Source of the DNA: Protopterus annectens
Lineage: Eukaryota; Chordata; Ceratodontiformes; Protopteridae
Assembly (NCBI RefSeq): GCF_019279795.1
Contig: NC_056731.1
Location: 863,967,071-864,031,070 of the forward strand
DNA length: 64,000 bases
Direction of reading: 5' to 3'
Every line of letters begins with the position of its first letter. Position 1 is the stretch's first letter. This document shows positions 50,301 to 59,650 of this stretch, one piece after another. Under the pieces are notes generated by a model, which saw only the letters and a list, made by a program, of their open reading frames with translations, made no database searches and was not told where the DNA came from. Position numbers and translations under genes: made by a program.

Positions 50301-53300
50301 TATTCTACCACACAAGTAAATAAAAGACACCCACAACTTTATTACTGGATGCTCGCCAGTGTTCGCATATACAATTTTTAAATACTGCCACAAATATACA
50401 TTTACACCACTGCACGTTTGTGCAAGATAAAGCAGCATTCACTCTTAAAATGTTTACATGTCGATGAGGAAGCATAACTACTTATAATCATTAAATGCAA
50501 TAAAACAAAACAAAAAAATTACTGTTTAGAAGACATGTACGTGAATTTCAGATACAGACTAGAAACAAAGGACATATACACAATACATCAAAATTAAACT
50601 GCAGCTGCGTATAAACACAGCAAGACACTGAACATGAGGTGGTTAAGGGTTCAAACAGTAACGGATGCAGTCCAGACCAGAGTCTTGAAAAAGAAAGAGG
50701 GGGGTATTACATTACTAGATATGCAAGGTATCCAACAGCAAACAGACTAGTCTTATTTTTCTTTGTGGTTCATATCTGTCACAACTTTACGCCAGAATAG
50801 TAGGTTCATATCTGTCAGAACTTTACACTAGAATAATTTACAAACTAGCAACTCTATGCAGAATTGAATCAACTATTTTTTTTACAAGAAAACTGTAGAA
50901 ATCTCAAGTTACTGCTTTCTTTTGGTAGCACAACTATGGCACTTGCAGATTTTAATTAAAACCTTGCTTTTATGAAGCTACAAAGCACTAAGGAAAAAGA
51001 ATAAAAACTCAAAACAGACCTCAAGCAGTTCAGCAAGTTCATGTGGGAGGTGCCACTTCCTGGCTTTTTGAATAGAGTGGTTTCAAATGACCTACAGTAA
51101 CTCCAAGATGAAGGTTACTATCGGACATTCTAGCAGGCAAAATGTAACAATGCACAGGGAAGGGTTACTATCGGACATTCATACAAGCAAAAGTAAGTTA
51201 AGAACCTCACCCCTGGGGCTTCGAAAAGCTACAATTTCTTGAAACAGGCAGTGATAAAAAAGCTCTTGAAGTTAGCCCTTCAACTCTTCACAACTTCAAA
51301 ACTTACGGCCACAAATCAAAAAGATGGCAATCTTGTTTTCCAAAACAAAGTTTAGCTGACATTTTTCTTATGAAAACAGTTTAACAAAATTAAGTGTGGT
51401 TAAATACAGCTAGCTTAGAAGTACCAGCTTGAATTTACTTCTCCATTTATTTATTGCCAATGTGACTTGCAATCAACTTCTGCCAGACATTTCTCAGACT
51501 AACTAGTGTTCCCTTACCTCTCAAAAGAATATGAAAACAAATAGTAAGTGGGGTCTCAGCTAACCTCATCTAGTTTTTCTACATAATACTAAAATATTCA
51601 CTAACTCTTATGTTCTACTATAGCTGTTTCTTACATTTAGACTACACTACATTCAAAGTCCGTACCTTGTTTGCTCCTGCAGTATGAGATGAGGTTCCAC
51701 AAAGAACTTGACTCGGAGTTTCATTCTGTAAGGAGACATGCCTTCCATTTGATGGGATATCCGGTTTCTAAGGTTCAGCCATAAGTTCTCTCCTTTGCTG
51801 CCCAAGAACTGAAGCCCAAAATAATCTACTTCGATAATGCCCAGCTTCCTACAAACCTAATAGGGAAATAATTATACATTTAATAACAGGGATACATTTT
51901 GCCCTTAGCAAACAAAGCGCTCAGGGCATTTTTTTTCAAAATGTTTAAATCAAAATCAGATCTTGTATGAAGCATGTGTGGTTTTTTTTTTTTTGTATTT
52001 TGAGGTGGGTTTTTTTTGTATTTTGGTGCTTGAACAGTCATTCAACAAAATTACAATTCTACTCACCATTTCCTCTCTTAAATGTTTACAAGCATCCCAA
52101 CTAAATGAAACATTACCAAAATTTGGACCCAGTGTTAGTCATTATCCTTTCATTTAGTGCAGCTTTGCCTTTAACATTTCTCCAGGCTGTCAGTTTAGGA
52201 TCACTACACTTTTCCACAACACTGTCTGTTAAGCTAAAGATACAGGCACACACAAAAACAATATGCGACAAAATATATTTCTTCATCTATATTTCTAACA
52301 TCTGAGCTTGGCAAAGATGCCACCCCCTCCCCCGACACACTTCACTGGAACCAAAACAATGGGGAAGGATGAACAATAACATAGGAACAGAACACAGTAA
52401 ATACTGTAATTGCAACACTGTATAGTATAGATAATCTGAATCAGACCTTCCAAATATGCCTGACAAAGTCAACAAGATTCCAAACACTGCCTGTTATACC
52501 CCTTATTTTAAAAAATTCCAAACACTGCCTGTTACGAACCTTATTTTAAAAGGTGCCAATTTTTGCTTTGTCCCACTTCAATATCAAAAGTCAAATAATA
52601 ATAATACTACAGTTAATCACATCACTTTTTTAGAATTACAGTGCTTAACCAGTTTAATTATAGAGCCAATCCTCTCTTAAAATGAACTATCTGCAAAAAC
52701 ATGAATTTTATAACAAATAAATACCATTGTGTTGAAACTGCATACAATATGGGATCGCAAAGACCCCTGCATACCCTCAGCTCTCAACTAAATGTCCACA
52801 TTTTTGGTCTGTTCCTCATAAAATTTATGGTTTTCTGGTAAATGACTGAAGTCACTAAATAATGACATGAATTTCATACTTCAAATCCTTCAGAAACTGC
52901 GTGCAAAGCATACATCCTGTTAGTCTAAGAATTATCCAAGTTTATAACAGCAACACTTTAATTCTATCCCTATCTTTGGGCCTTTGTCCCCGTATTATTT
53001 TAGTCTTTGTCCAGATTTCTTGCGTTAAAGAGGTATGCCTATCTTATCAATCTCTTATCTCGCCAAATGAACTAGAAATCAAAAAGGACACACACAAAAC
53101 TTTTCATACGATCACAAGTCAGCGGACACTACAAAACTAGTCAATTACTAGTATGCAAAGGAAAACATGTTTTTTTTTTTTTAACCATCGTTTTAATTTC
53201 CAACACATTCAAAGTTTATAGTGCTGCTGCCCCCCCCCCCCAAAAAAAAAAAAATACTTGTAACCACAAGTAAATAAGCGCGCCTCTGACTGCAAATCAT

Positions 53301-53535
53301 GTACTTTTCAAAAAAAAATACTTGGTTCAATATATAGCCGCCGACCTTCCCAAAGACCATCTGACACCCATCAAAAAAAAAACAAACTTCAGAATGATCA
53401 ACTCCAAAATATAATGCGTCTCGGGGAAAAGGACCCCCTCGCCATTACCTGATTGAGACAATCCTCTCCATTCGCCTTAGCATCAACCTCAACCTCCATC
53501 ACAACAGAATCCGGCCTGGTCACATAACATAACAT
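32294..53535 (-). CDS. MYLIP: MYLIP / IDOL, FERM-RING E3 ubiquitin ligase (seven exons)
   Basis: Spliced coding sequence on the minus strand: 53535-53449, 51856-51666, 44093-43908, 41555-41358, 39316-39152, 37052-36638, 32383-32294. It gives 443 codons and a TAA stop; human MYLIP has 445. Every intron is GT-AG. Intron phases are 0,2,2,2,2,0. The N-terminal FERM domain covers about residues 1-280. A linker has Cys359, Cys362 and Cys367 and a short coiled-coil-like helix (370-383). The C-terminal RING has zinc ligands Cys385, Cys388, Cys398, Cys400/His402, Cys405/406, Cys409, Cys416 and Cys419. Val429 matches human Val431 at the RING dimer/E2 face. By family knowledge the protein ubiquitinates LDLR, VLDLR and ApoER2 tails at the plasma membrane and is induced by LXR. 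The start ATG is chosen by family conservation and has A at -3. The sequence starts like fish mylipb; the ending LMNLAML is unusual. Confidence 0.97.
33010..33489. mobile_element. 480-bp inverted-repeat element (MITE-like) in intron 6
   Basis: The left end CTGAAACAGTAAAATGACAA and following sequence is the inverted copy of the right end, over about 85 bases including GCGCTTTTCATCTGAAATAC. The two arms differ by several substitutions and small gaps. No target duplication is clear, so the superfamily is unknown. The middle holds a CA microsatellite. Confidence 0.8.
33254..33287. repeat. (CA)n microsatellite
   Basis: Alternating CA, about 17 units, in the middle of the 480-bp inverted-repeat element. 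Confidence 0.97.
36312..36469. repeat. Exact 79-bp tandem duplication
   Basis: The unit starting GCAGCCAAAAGTACAGATTA occupies 36312-36390 and 36391-36469 with no visible difference. It lies in intron 6, 169 bp beyond the exon 6 donor. Confidence 0.97.
36638..37052 (-). CDS. MYLIP: MYLIP exon 6 (residues 276-414)
   Basis: Begins [20 protein letters not shown], holds the Cys-rich linker [10 protein letters not shown] and most of the RING ([20 protein letters not shown] and on). It ends ASQLQ before donor GTGCGT. Two single-residue deletions relative to human (after ASLF and after GLSC) account for the total of 443. Confidence 0.97.
37053..39151 (-). other. MYLIP: MYLIP intron 5
   Basis: 2099 bp. 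Holds the second copy of the TTAACATCTCAT repeat; otherwise AT-rich sequence with nothing recognised. Confidence 0.85.
37905..38255 (+). repeat. Dispersed repeat with TTAACATCTCAT core (copy 2)
   Basis: Has CCAGGGCACTGGGGAAATTC, CTGCCATGGGCTACC, AGTTTAACATCTCATCCAAA, GAGTGCAGCACCC and GGTGTAGAAATACAACC in order, matching the copy at 6306-6560. It is the longer of the two. Confidence 0.65.
39152..39316 (-). CDS. MYLIP: MYLIP exon 5 (residues 221-276)
   Basis: Begins [20 protein letters not shown] and ends ETHAFY plus two bases; donor is CAG|GTAATA. This exon completes most of the third FERM lobe. Confidence 0.97.
40000..41190 (-). mobile_element. DIRS-like element fossil, internally deleted, in intron 4
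   Basis: Tyrosine recombinase remains are read on the minus strand: a SAKRVSE-like stretch near 40890, VHSLRSV near 40500, and [20 protein letters not shown] near 40390, which is the C-terminal pattern of DIRS recombinases. The ends are repeats: about 40057-40108 is inverted to 41129-41180, and 40011-40075 is inverted to 40186-40248, as the inverted and internal complementary repeats of DIRS elements are. Gag and RT are missing. The copy is broken and old. Confidence 0.75.
41269..41328. repeat. (TG)n(TA)n microsatellite and T run
   Basis: TG units, then TA units, then about 17 T. On the minus strand this gives a poly(A) run 30 bp beyond the exon 4 donor. Confidence 0.95.
41358..41555 (-). 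CDS. MYLIP: MYLIP exon 4 (residues 155-221)
   Basis: Begins [14 protein letters not shown] and contains [18 protein letters not shown], the start of the third FERM lobe, which in the human protein binds the receptor tail. Donor is CAG|GTAATG. Confidence 0.97.
43398..43834. mobile_element. 437-bp hAT-like non-autonomous transposon near exon 3
   Basis: Ends CAGGGTTGCCA and TGGCAACCCTG are perfect inverted repeats. A perfect 8-bp target duplication GTTGGAGG flanks them at 43390-43397 and 43835-43842. Inside are two imperfect tandem units, each built around a strong hairpin: GATTGGCCCGTAT ... ATACGGGCCAATC near 43510-43543, and a diverged version near 43613-43645. There is no transposase. The element lies in MYLIP intron 3, ending 73 bp from the exon 3 splice donor. 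Confidence 0.95.
43857..43890. repeat. A run plus CA microsatellite
   Basis: About 22 A followed by CA units, between the hAT-like element and exon 3. On the minus strand it gives a long T run about 20 bp beyond the exon 3 donor. Confidence 0.95.
43908..44093 (-). CDS. MYLIP: MYLIP exon 3 (residues 93-155)
   Basis: Begins [16 protein letters not shown] after acceptor TTTGTAG and ends TTTILN plus two bases before donor GTATGT. It forms part of the second FERM lobe. A hAT-like element lies 73 bp beyond the donor. Confidence 0.97.
44640..44905 (-). mobile_element. tRNA-derived SINE (family B tail), intron 2
   Basis: On the minus strand: head GGCGGCACAGTGGTGCAGCG (A box), GGTTTGATTCTC (B box), body GAGTTTGCATGTTCTCCCTG, CGCGTGGGTTTCCTC and CGGTTTCCTCCCACATTCCA, tail AACAAATGTTAAATAAATAA. 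It shares head and body with the SINE at 13781-14060 but has a different tail. A possible short target duplication (TATCAT) lies at both ends. It is in the same orientation as MYLIP. Confidence 0.85.
50767..50838. repeat. 36-bp tandem duplication
   Basis: GGTTCATATCTGTCA begins at 50767 and 50803; the copies differ at a few positions. Confidence 0.9.
51666..51856 (-). CDS. MYLIP: MYLIP exon 2 (residues 30-93)
   Basis: Begins [17 protein letters not shown] after acceptor TTAG and ends at QEQT plus two bases of an Arg codon before donor GTACG. It covers the first FERM lobe. Confidence 0.97.
52477..52552. repeat. 38-bp tandem duplication
   Basis: ATTCCAAACACTGCCTGTTA begins at 52477 and again at 52515, followed by similar CTTATTTTAAAA. 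Confidence 0.9.
52770..53038. mobile_element. MITE copy B, reversed relative to A and C
   Basis: Read in reverse it has GCATACCTCTTTAACGCAAG, AAATCTGGACAAAG, TTCTGAAGGATTTGAAGTAT and ATTTTATGAGGAACAGACCA, in the same order as copies A (13571-14176) and C (54004-54322). Ends are diverged and no target duplication is clear. It lies in MYLIP intron 1. Confidence 0.8.
53449..53535 (-). CDS. MYLIP: MYLIP exon 1 (residues 1-29)
   Basis: Encodes [20 protein letters not shown] and on to NQ, then splice donor CAG|GTAATG. The frame stays open upstream to 53649, but that part is not conserved in the family, so the ATG at 53535 is preferred. Confidence 0.96.
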
Positions 53536-53830
53536 ACTGATCGGTTGGAATTTAGCAGTCAAGAACTCAAAATTTCCAAGACACGAATTAAAACGCATAA
53601 ACAAACAAATAACAATTAGAATTCCACACGCAGACACCAAAGTCTGCACAAATCGTTACAGCTGTTCCACTACTCGAACATAAATGCACAGCTCCACTCC
53701 TCGACGTTTATTTGTTCCGTTTCTGAAGTTGTTCATTTTGTGCCACCCCATAACTTCACGTCACTTTTCGGGCATCTGCCAATCAGAGCTTCACTTCAAC
53801 GTTTCGCTCTCTCCTTAACCAATCCAGAAA
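53536..53830 (-). promoter_or_regulatory. MYLIP: Probable MYLIP promoter and 5' UTR
   Basis: Upstream of the start codon, two CCAAT boxes lie at 53779-53783 (within CCAATCAGA) and 53819-53823, about 246 and 286 bp from the ATG. A CRE-like TGACGTGA (minus strand) lies at 53756-53763. The CpG content is higher than in the introns. No TATA box is evident. I did not find a convincing LXR element (DR4), which the human gene has further upstream. The transcription start is not known. Confidence 0.5.
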
Positions 53831-54003
53831 AAGTCTGTGCTGGTGGTTGAGGTAGCTGTTGCACTGCAAACTCTTACTCTGTGCTGCCCTCTCTTGGTCA
53901 GAGGACAGCTATAAACTAGCATATTTGGAAATAATTGGAATTTCGTCCTCATGTTCACTATTTTCATCTGCTTAGACGGACGGAGAGAGACTATATGTGT
54001 GTG

Positions 54004-54318
54004 TGTATCTCTCAACCTATTAGCTCAAGAAATCTGGACAAAGCCCGACATAATGGGGCACAAAGACCCAAAAATAGGGACAAATTTTAAATATTGCTCT
54101 TATAAACTAAAAAAAGTTTCTAGAATAACAGGATTTGTATTAGCATGTATTTTCTGAAGGATATGAAGTCTGACACTCACATGCATATCATCATTTAGTG
54201 ACTTTGATCCTTAGATCATCCCAGTGATTTGTCAAAAAATGTAGTTTTTATGAGGAACAGACCAAAAATATAAGGCAAAAATCTGGACATTCTGCGAAAA
54301 TCTGTATAGCTGAGAGGT

Positions 54319-54322
<4 letters not shown>
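54004..54322. mobile_element. MITE copy C
   Basis: Starts TATCTCTCAACCTATTAG and ends AGCTGAGAGGTTATA, with AGAAATCTGGACAAAGCCCG near the left end and AAAATCTGGACATTCTGCGA near the right. Same orientation as copy A. Expanded TG/CA repeats at both edges obscure any target duplication. It lies about 470 bp upstream of MYLIP exon 1. Confidence 0.85.

Positions 54323-54379
<57 letters not shown>
54321..54379. repeat. (CA)n microsatellite
   Basis: About 29 CA units directly after MITE copy C. Confidence 0.98.
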
Positions 54380-54381
<2 letters not shown>

Positions 54382-55550
54382 TTCACACTGCTCCACTGAA
54401 CTTTTGGTCTGATTTACTGTAGCTGTGAAGTCAATGCAAGATTGAATAATTCCCTTTTTCCTGCAGTTTTTAGTTGAGGAGTACAAAAAGATGAGAAGAA
54501 GCCATCTCAAACACTCTCTTTAGTAGTATTTTGTTGCATTTGTTAGACTGGTAGTATAAAATGCCTGCTTATTGATACTTTGGGAGGTATATACAAACCG
54601 TAGTCAGATTTAATTCTTTATACATTAGGGATAAAGATGAATACCCTTCCAAGAAAAGGAATATTTCCAAATATTGACACAGTGGTGTTAACACATAGTG
54701 ATGTAAACTATATAAGAACGTATAGTTAATAAATGTTATGTGCATACGTGAATCATAACTGTACTCACATGATAGGAAAGAAAGATCTCATTTGTTATAT
54801 GCTTGGGACCTAGATGAATATGCACCCTCCTGGATGTCTGTCTGTGTGTATTTACCATTATCTAGGAAGTAAAAGTAGAAAAAAAGAATGTTTATGAATA
54901 CTGACACATTGACATCCATACAGAGTAATGTAAAATATATAGGAAAATGTAATTAAAGAATGTTGCATGCATACCCATACCTGTACTTAAACAGTAGACA
55001 CTTTGCAAGGATGAGGAGTGCAGACAGAAAAATTGCATTCTGAACTTATGCATGACATGTCTCCCCCACCTTACAAAAATGTACACACTTCTCTAAATGA
55101 TACCTCTTGTATGCACAAGGAGTTTATTCATCATTTTTAGCTGTTGCTTCTACAGTCATAAACGTTTTGTTTTTCCAGATAAGTAAATCTGTTTTCTGGT
55201 AAGTAATCCTATCTTTAAGCAAATTGTGCATCTATCTTCTAAGATGTACACTTTAATAAAAATGTGCATGTACAATAAAACAGACAAGGGATATGCTGCT
55301 GCAATTTCCATATGAACAACTATAATTTATATAAATATAAAGTTGCATTAATTACATTTGCATAAAAAATGAAGGTCCACAGTTAAACAGTAACGTTATA
55401 TTCCTGTTAATCTGATTTAGCGAAATGTTCCATTACTATTGAAATTTTGAATGGCAACAGTTCTTCAGCAGAAAGAGCAGACAGAGGCTGGCATTCTTAG
55501 ATGAACAGTGTGTGTTTGCTAAGTCCTAGTCCTTTGGAGTCACTTTATGG
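54380..55550. other. Intergenic stretch, nothing recognised
   Basis: AT-rich, no supported gene or repeat. Confidence 0.5.
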
Positions 55551-55899
55551 GGTGACTGATAACTAAGAAGTTGTGCATTTCACATTGTCTTTGAATCCCT
55601 GCATCCCCTGTATCAAAGCTAGTTAGCACTGCACCATACATGATTTGCCCATGAATCCTAGCAAGTGTGATCTACAGTCTTATGTATCGGTTATAAGTTG
55701 CTTATTATATCATGGTTCCAAAAGTGAAATTAGCAACAATTTCTGCATCTAGAATGCAAAATGTCTGTTCTTTTCTATAAGACAATCAAGCAATCGGTGT
55801 AGACTCACAGTACATTAAACATGATAGTTTTTAATAATAAATGTTATGCATTACTTATCTGTAGTGCCATAACTATTACAAATAGCAGACAAGTTAACT

Positions 55900-58800
55900 C
55901 ATAAATTTGGATATCTTTTTATAGCACAGAGAAATGTAGTAGTGCATTCCTACAACATCAGTTGAGATTTAAAAAGACCTCCATACACTAAAATTTCATC
56001 TCTTTCCAACCAATACATTATTATGAAGAGGTTAACCCAGGAGGATACTGTACAGAGTAGATAGTAACCTTTCGATTACACATTTCCCATAGATATACCT
56101 ATAAGGTAATGATGACATTTGTAATATTTTGCTTTATAAAACAAAATATATACTAAAACCAGTTAGCATAAGGTTGCATATATTTTGATAGATTTGCAGG
56201 CTCAGAAATTATGTAATAGATCTGCCAGTGAGTTGTCATTACAAATTAAACACTGAGGGGAAAGTAGTTTACCCATTGCAAACAATGTATGAGCAGAAAA
56301 GTAGGCATTGTGGAGCAGCATAAATTCCTAATATGTAAGTTTTACATTGGACAATATTTTGTATGCATTGTGTCAGATAATCGGCCATTCAGGGTGCATG
56401 CTAATATCTTCAAACAGGGAGCTGCTGTAACTGGAAATATTTATATCAGAACATAAATTAGAATTTATAATAGAATTATGTAGAAATGAAAAAGCATTTT
56501 TTTCTTGAGATAGTTCATCCAAGAAGATATAAAATCAAATTGGGGTAATCTTAAGTGTTGCAATCCTGATCAGGTAAAGGAAAGGATAAGCTGAAGGTTT
56601 AAGATACAATTTCAACAGCATTGTCTTAGCATAAATTATTTCATTTTTAACCAGTAAATAGATCAGAGAAACATCAAAAAGCATTGGAAATTGTTTGCCA
56701 CATAATGGATCATTATTAATTGTAATACTGGGATTGTGAAAAAGATATTACCGCAAACTAAATTAAACGAATAGCCAATTTTCTCCAATAATGAATGAAA
56801 ATCTAGAACAATGAGTTTAATATGTATTGGTAATTAAATAAATCACTTAAAATTACTGTTGGGAAGATGTACATATCTATGTGAGGAGTTCATAGTTTAA
56901 TTTGTGATCTCATAGGTTAAATTCACAAGGGAGTATTTTGAGAAATGTGTTTGTGGTGACCTGCAGTAGATAAGGGATGAATAACTCTTGCACAAACATG
57001 GAAAATTTGGAATTTGGTAATTTTAATCACCATTAGTCTTCTGGTCACAAGGTTTATTTAAAATGATCCACAGAATTTTGCCATACCAAAGTTGGTTATA
57101 AGTTTATGAATGGCCTTGAATCATTCCAGAGAAATTTTAAGGGTCATGTTATTATGATAGAACAGTCATGGGAAAGCATGCATTTTAGTTATTAAGAATT
57201 TAATTAATATACTAAAATTGCGTTTAGACTATGATATTAAATCTTCTTTTATAACTTTAACTGAATGGTCCATACTAATGTTAGAATGTGCATTAACATT
57301 TAAGTTGTATTTGACCTCCAGAATATTTAAGATCTTCAAATGCTATGTTAATTTTGTGACAAACTCATTGTACTCAATGGTATCCATAAATGATTAAGTG
57401 ATTTGCAACAATATATCTGTATTAAAATTATAGTTTGGACTTTTACTATAGATTTGTATTATCTTTAGCAACCTCAGTGTGTCATGCTTGAAATTAAGAA
57501 AGCAAACTAGGATATCATCTGCAATGGATGCAGTATTGATAATTTTCCTCCAATGCATATTGTCATATGTTTAAAATCTTGTATAGTATGGTAAAAGACT
57601 AGATGAAAGGAAGAAAAAATAAGGGAAAGAAGTTTCCTTGTTGGGTTCCAGTTAAGGGTATTAATAGGAGGGAGACTAGCAAATTTATTGTAATGACAGT
57701 AGATGCTGATTCATAAAGAATTTTAACAGCATTATTGTATTTCTCAGGAAAATTAAATTTCTTGGAAATTTCATATAGGAGAGGAATATGAACACTGTTA
57801 AAAGTTCTGCAAAGACTGCATACAAAACCAGTCTAGATCTGTTCAGTTTTCAATTATCATGTAAGATTAGTTTCAAAATGAGATTATTTTGTGGTTACCT
57901 TCCTTTGATAAAGATAGACTGAAACCTTGAGATCATTTGACCAGCTACCACTCCTAAATGTTTAGCTAGAACTGTAGCAAATAATTTAACTTCCTAGTTG
58001 ATTAAGGATATATGAATAAAATGATTAATAAGATTAGAGTGCATATTAGGTTTTGGAAGGAAATAGTTTGAGAATTATCGTAGTGATTGTAATTCCCTTT
58101 TATTTGATTAAATTAAATATTTTATATAACTGGAATCAGTTGGTGTTAATAATTCTTAGAGAAAGATGCATCAATATATCAGAGTTAGATGTCTTACCAG
58201 ATTTTAGAGAAGCCAAGGCTTTTGTGACTTCCTGTAGAATAATATTATTTGCAATATATCTATCATACCACTGGGAATTGTATTTGAATTTAGTTATTTA
58301 ATTAATTTTTGATACTTGATTGATTATTTCGAGGATTTGATGACTCATAAATTGTTGAAGAAAACATTTAGTATTTCTTGATGCATATTATAGACCAGAT
58401 CACTACCCTTGTTGCACATTATACAATTAGTAGCATGGTTTACTTTTGAAATATCTGCCAGAAAAAAAACATTGGTCCATTCAGTTTTATGTTTAATCTT
58501 TATTATCATTTCAAAATTCAATTGATTTGTTGCATGGATATTTTAAATTCACCTTGAAACACCAGCATATCTGAATATTTTGATTAATCATGTTTATTTT
58601 GCAAATCTTTATCTAGTTTTGAAACACCAGCATATCTGAATATTTTGATTAATCATGTTTATTTTGCAAATCTTTATCTAGTTTAAGTATAGCTTTCTCT
58701 ATTTTAATAATTTTCTACTTCTTATATTTTTTCAGATACAATACTTAATTAACTAATTAATATCCCACATCAAACAATGTGAACACCATCTTTTTTATAT

Positions 58801-59650
58801 CAAAGTGTATGTTCTTATCTAGGGCATTCAAAAACGGAAGTTTAATAAGCTGCATTATCTGTTCATTAACATCTATTTTCTTTTGCAAATCATAATTAAA
58901 CCCCCAGTTTGATCTAGGAATTTATAAAAGTTGAAAATGTATCTTTAAGTATATGAAAGAATGATCTGAAGAAGACATAGGTTCTGTTTTACATTCCAAA
59001 CCAGAGTTCTCCATAATTTGCAAACCAAGAAATAATTATACTAGACCCATACTTTATATGGAGGAGAAAATAAAGTATAATCCCTATCTTCAGGGAAGAA
59101 AGATCTATGTGAATGAAACAAATCACTGATATTCATTAGATCCTTAATAAGCTCTGAGAGTTTAAACCTCTAATACGCTATCCATATCTGTCCAAATAGT
59201 AACCCATTGTTAGATTACAATCTCCAGCTAACGTGTAATCATGTATATCAATTTATGAGACAGTATTTTCAATACGTGATACAAGAAAAGTTGACTTTCA
59301 CTACACTGTGCATAAAATTATACTATAGAGAATGGTTTTATTAAATGAGACTCTTACGCTTGAGCTATTTCAAACAGTGACATTTTTTGACCAGGTTTGG
59401 TACACCATTTTTCTAGCTGAATCATCTGTAGCAAAGATATTATAATCCCCTTTTCATTTATAACCACTGAATTGTAAGGCTTTTGAGTTTTCTGTATTAA
59501 GTAAACATCAATATTCACTTGAAATAGTAAATGTCAAAAAAGTTTTCATTTTTGAGGAGCATGGATATCTTGGGGATTACATGAAACAAATTTAATTTGT
59601 GCCATCTTTTTATTTTCTCCAGATTATGCTCTGTAAGACTTTTTTGGTAC
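55900..59650 (-). mobile_element. L1/Tx1-like LINE ORF2 remnant, minus strand
   Basis: From high to low coordinate: endonuclease remains (LSELIKDLMNISDLFHSH near 59140, RDYTLFSPPYKVWV near 59080), RT entry (ILQEVTKALASLKSGKTSNS near 58230), ISLINQEVKLFATVLAKHL near 57980, the catalytic region with ADDILVCFLN near 57520, then a long degraded C-terminal part. Order and motifs fit L1/Tx1. Many stops and shifts are present, plus an exact 65-bp tandem duplication at 58555-58684. Confidence 0.75.
58555..58684. repeat. Exact 65-bp tandem duplication
   Basis: The unit starting TGAAACACCAGCATATCTGA occupies 58555-58619 and 58620-58684 without difference, inside the L1-like remnant. Confidence 0.97.

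Larger units (their letters stand above)
44094..51665 (-). other. MYLIP: MYLIP intron 2
   Basis: 7572 bp, the largest intron. It holds one SINE (44640-44905), short tandem duplications (50767-50838, and a repeated GGTTACTATCGGACATTC near 51113 and 51165) and many homopolymer runs. Frames up to 126 codons near 46120-46866 overlap on both strands and match nothing I know. No other gene is seen. Confidence 0.85.
51857..53448 (-). other. MYLIP: MYLIP intron 1
   Basis: 1592 bp. Contains MITE copy B, a 38-bp tandem duplication at 52477-52552 and a C-then-A run near 53231-53254. Confidence 0.85.

Noticed and set aside
53535-53649. N-terminal extension of MYLIP from an upstream in-frame ATG
   Set aside because: The extra 38 residues are not found in the family as I know it, and the internal ATG starts exactly at the conserved MLCYVTRPD.
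53536-53830. CpG island or LXR response element at the MYLIP promoter
   Set aside because: CpG content is only mildly raised and no clear DR4 repeat was found by eye.
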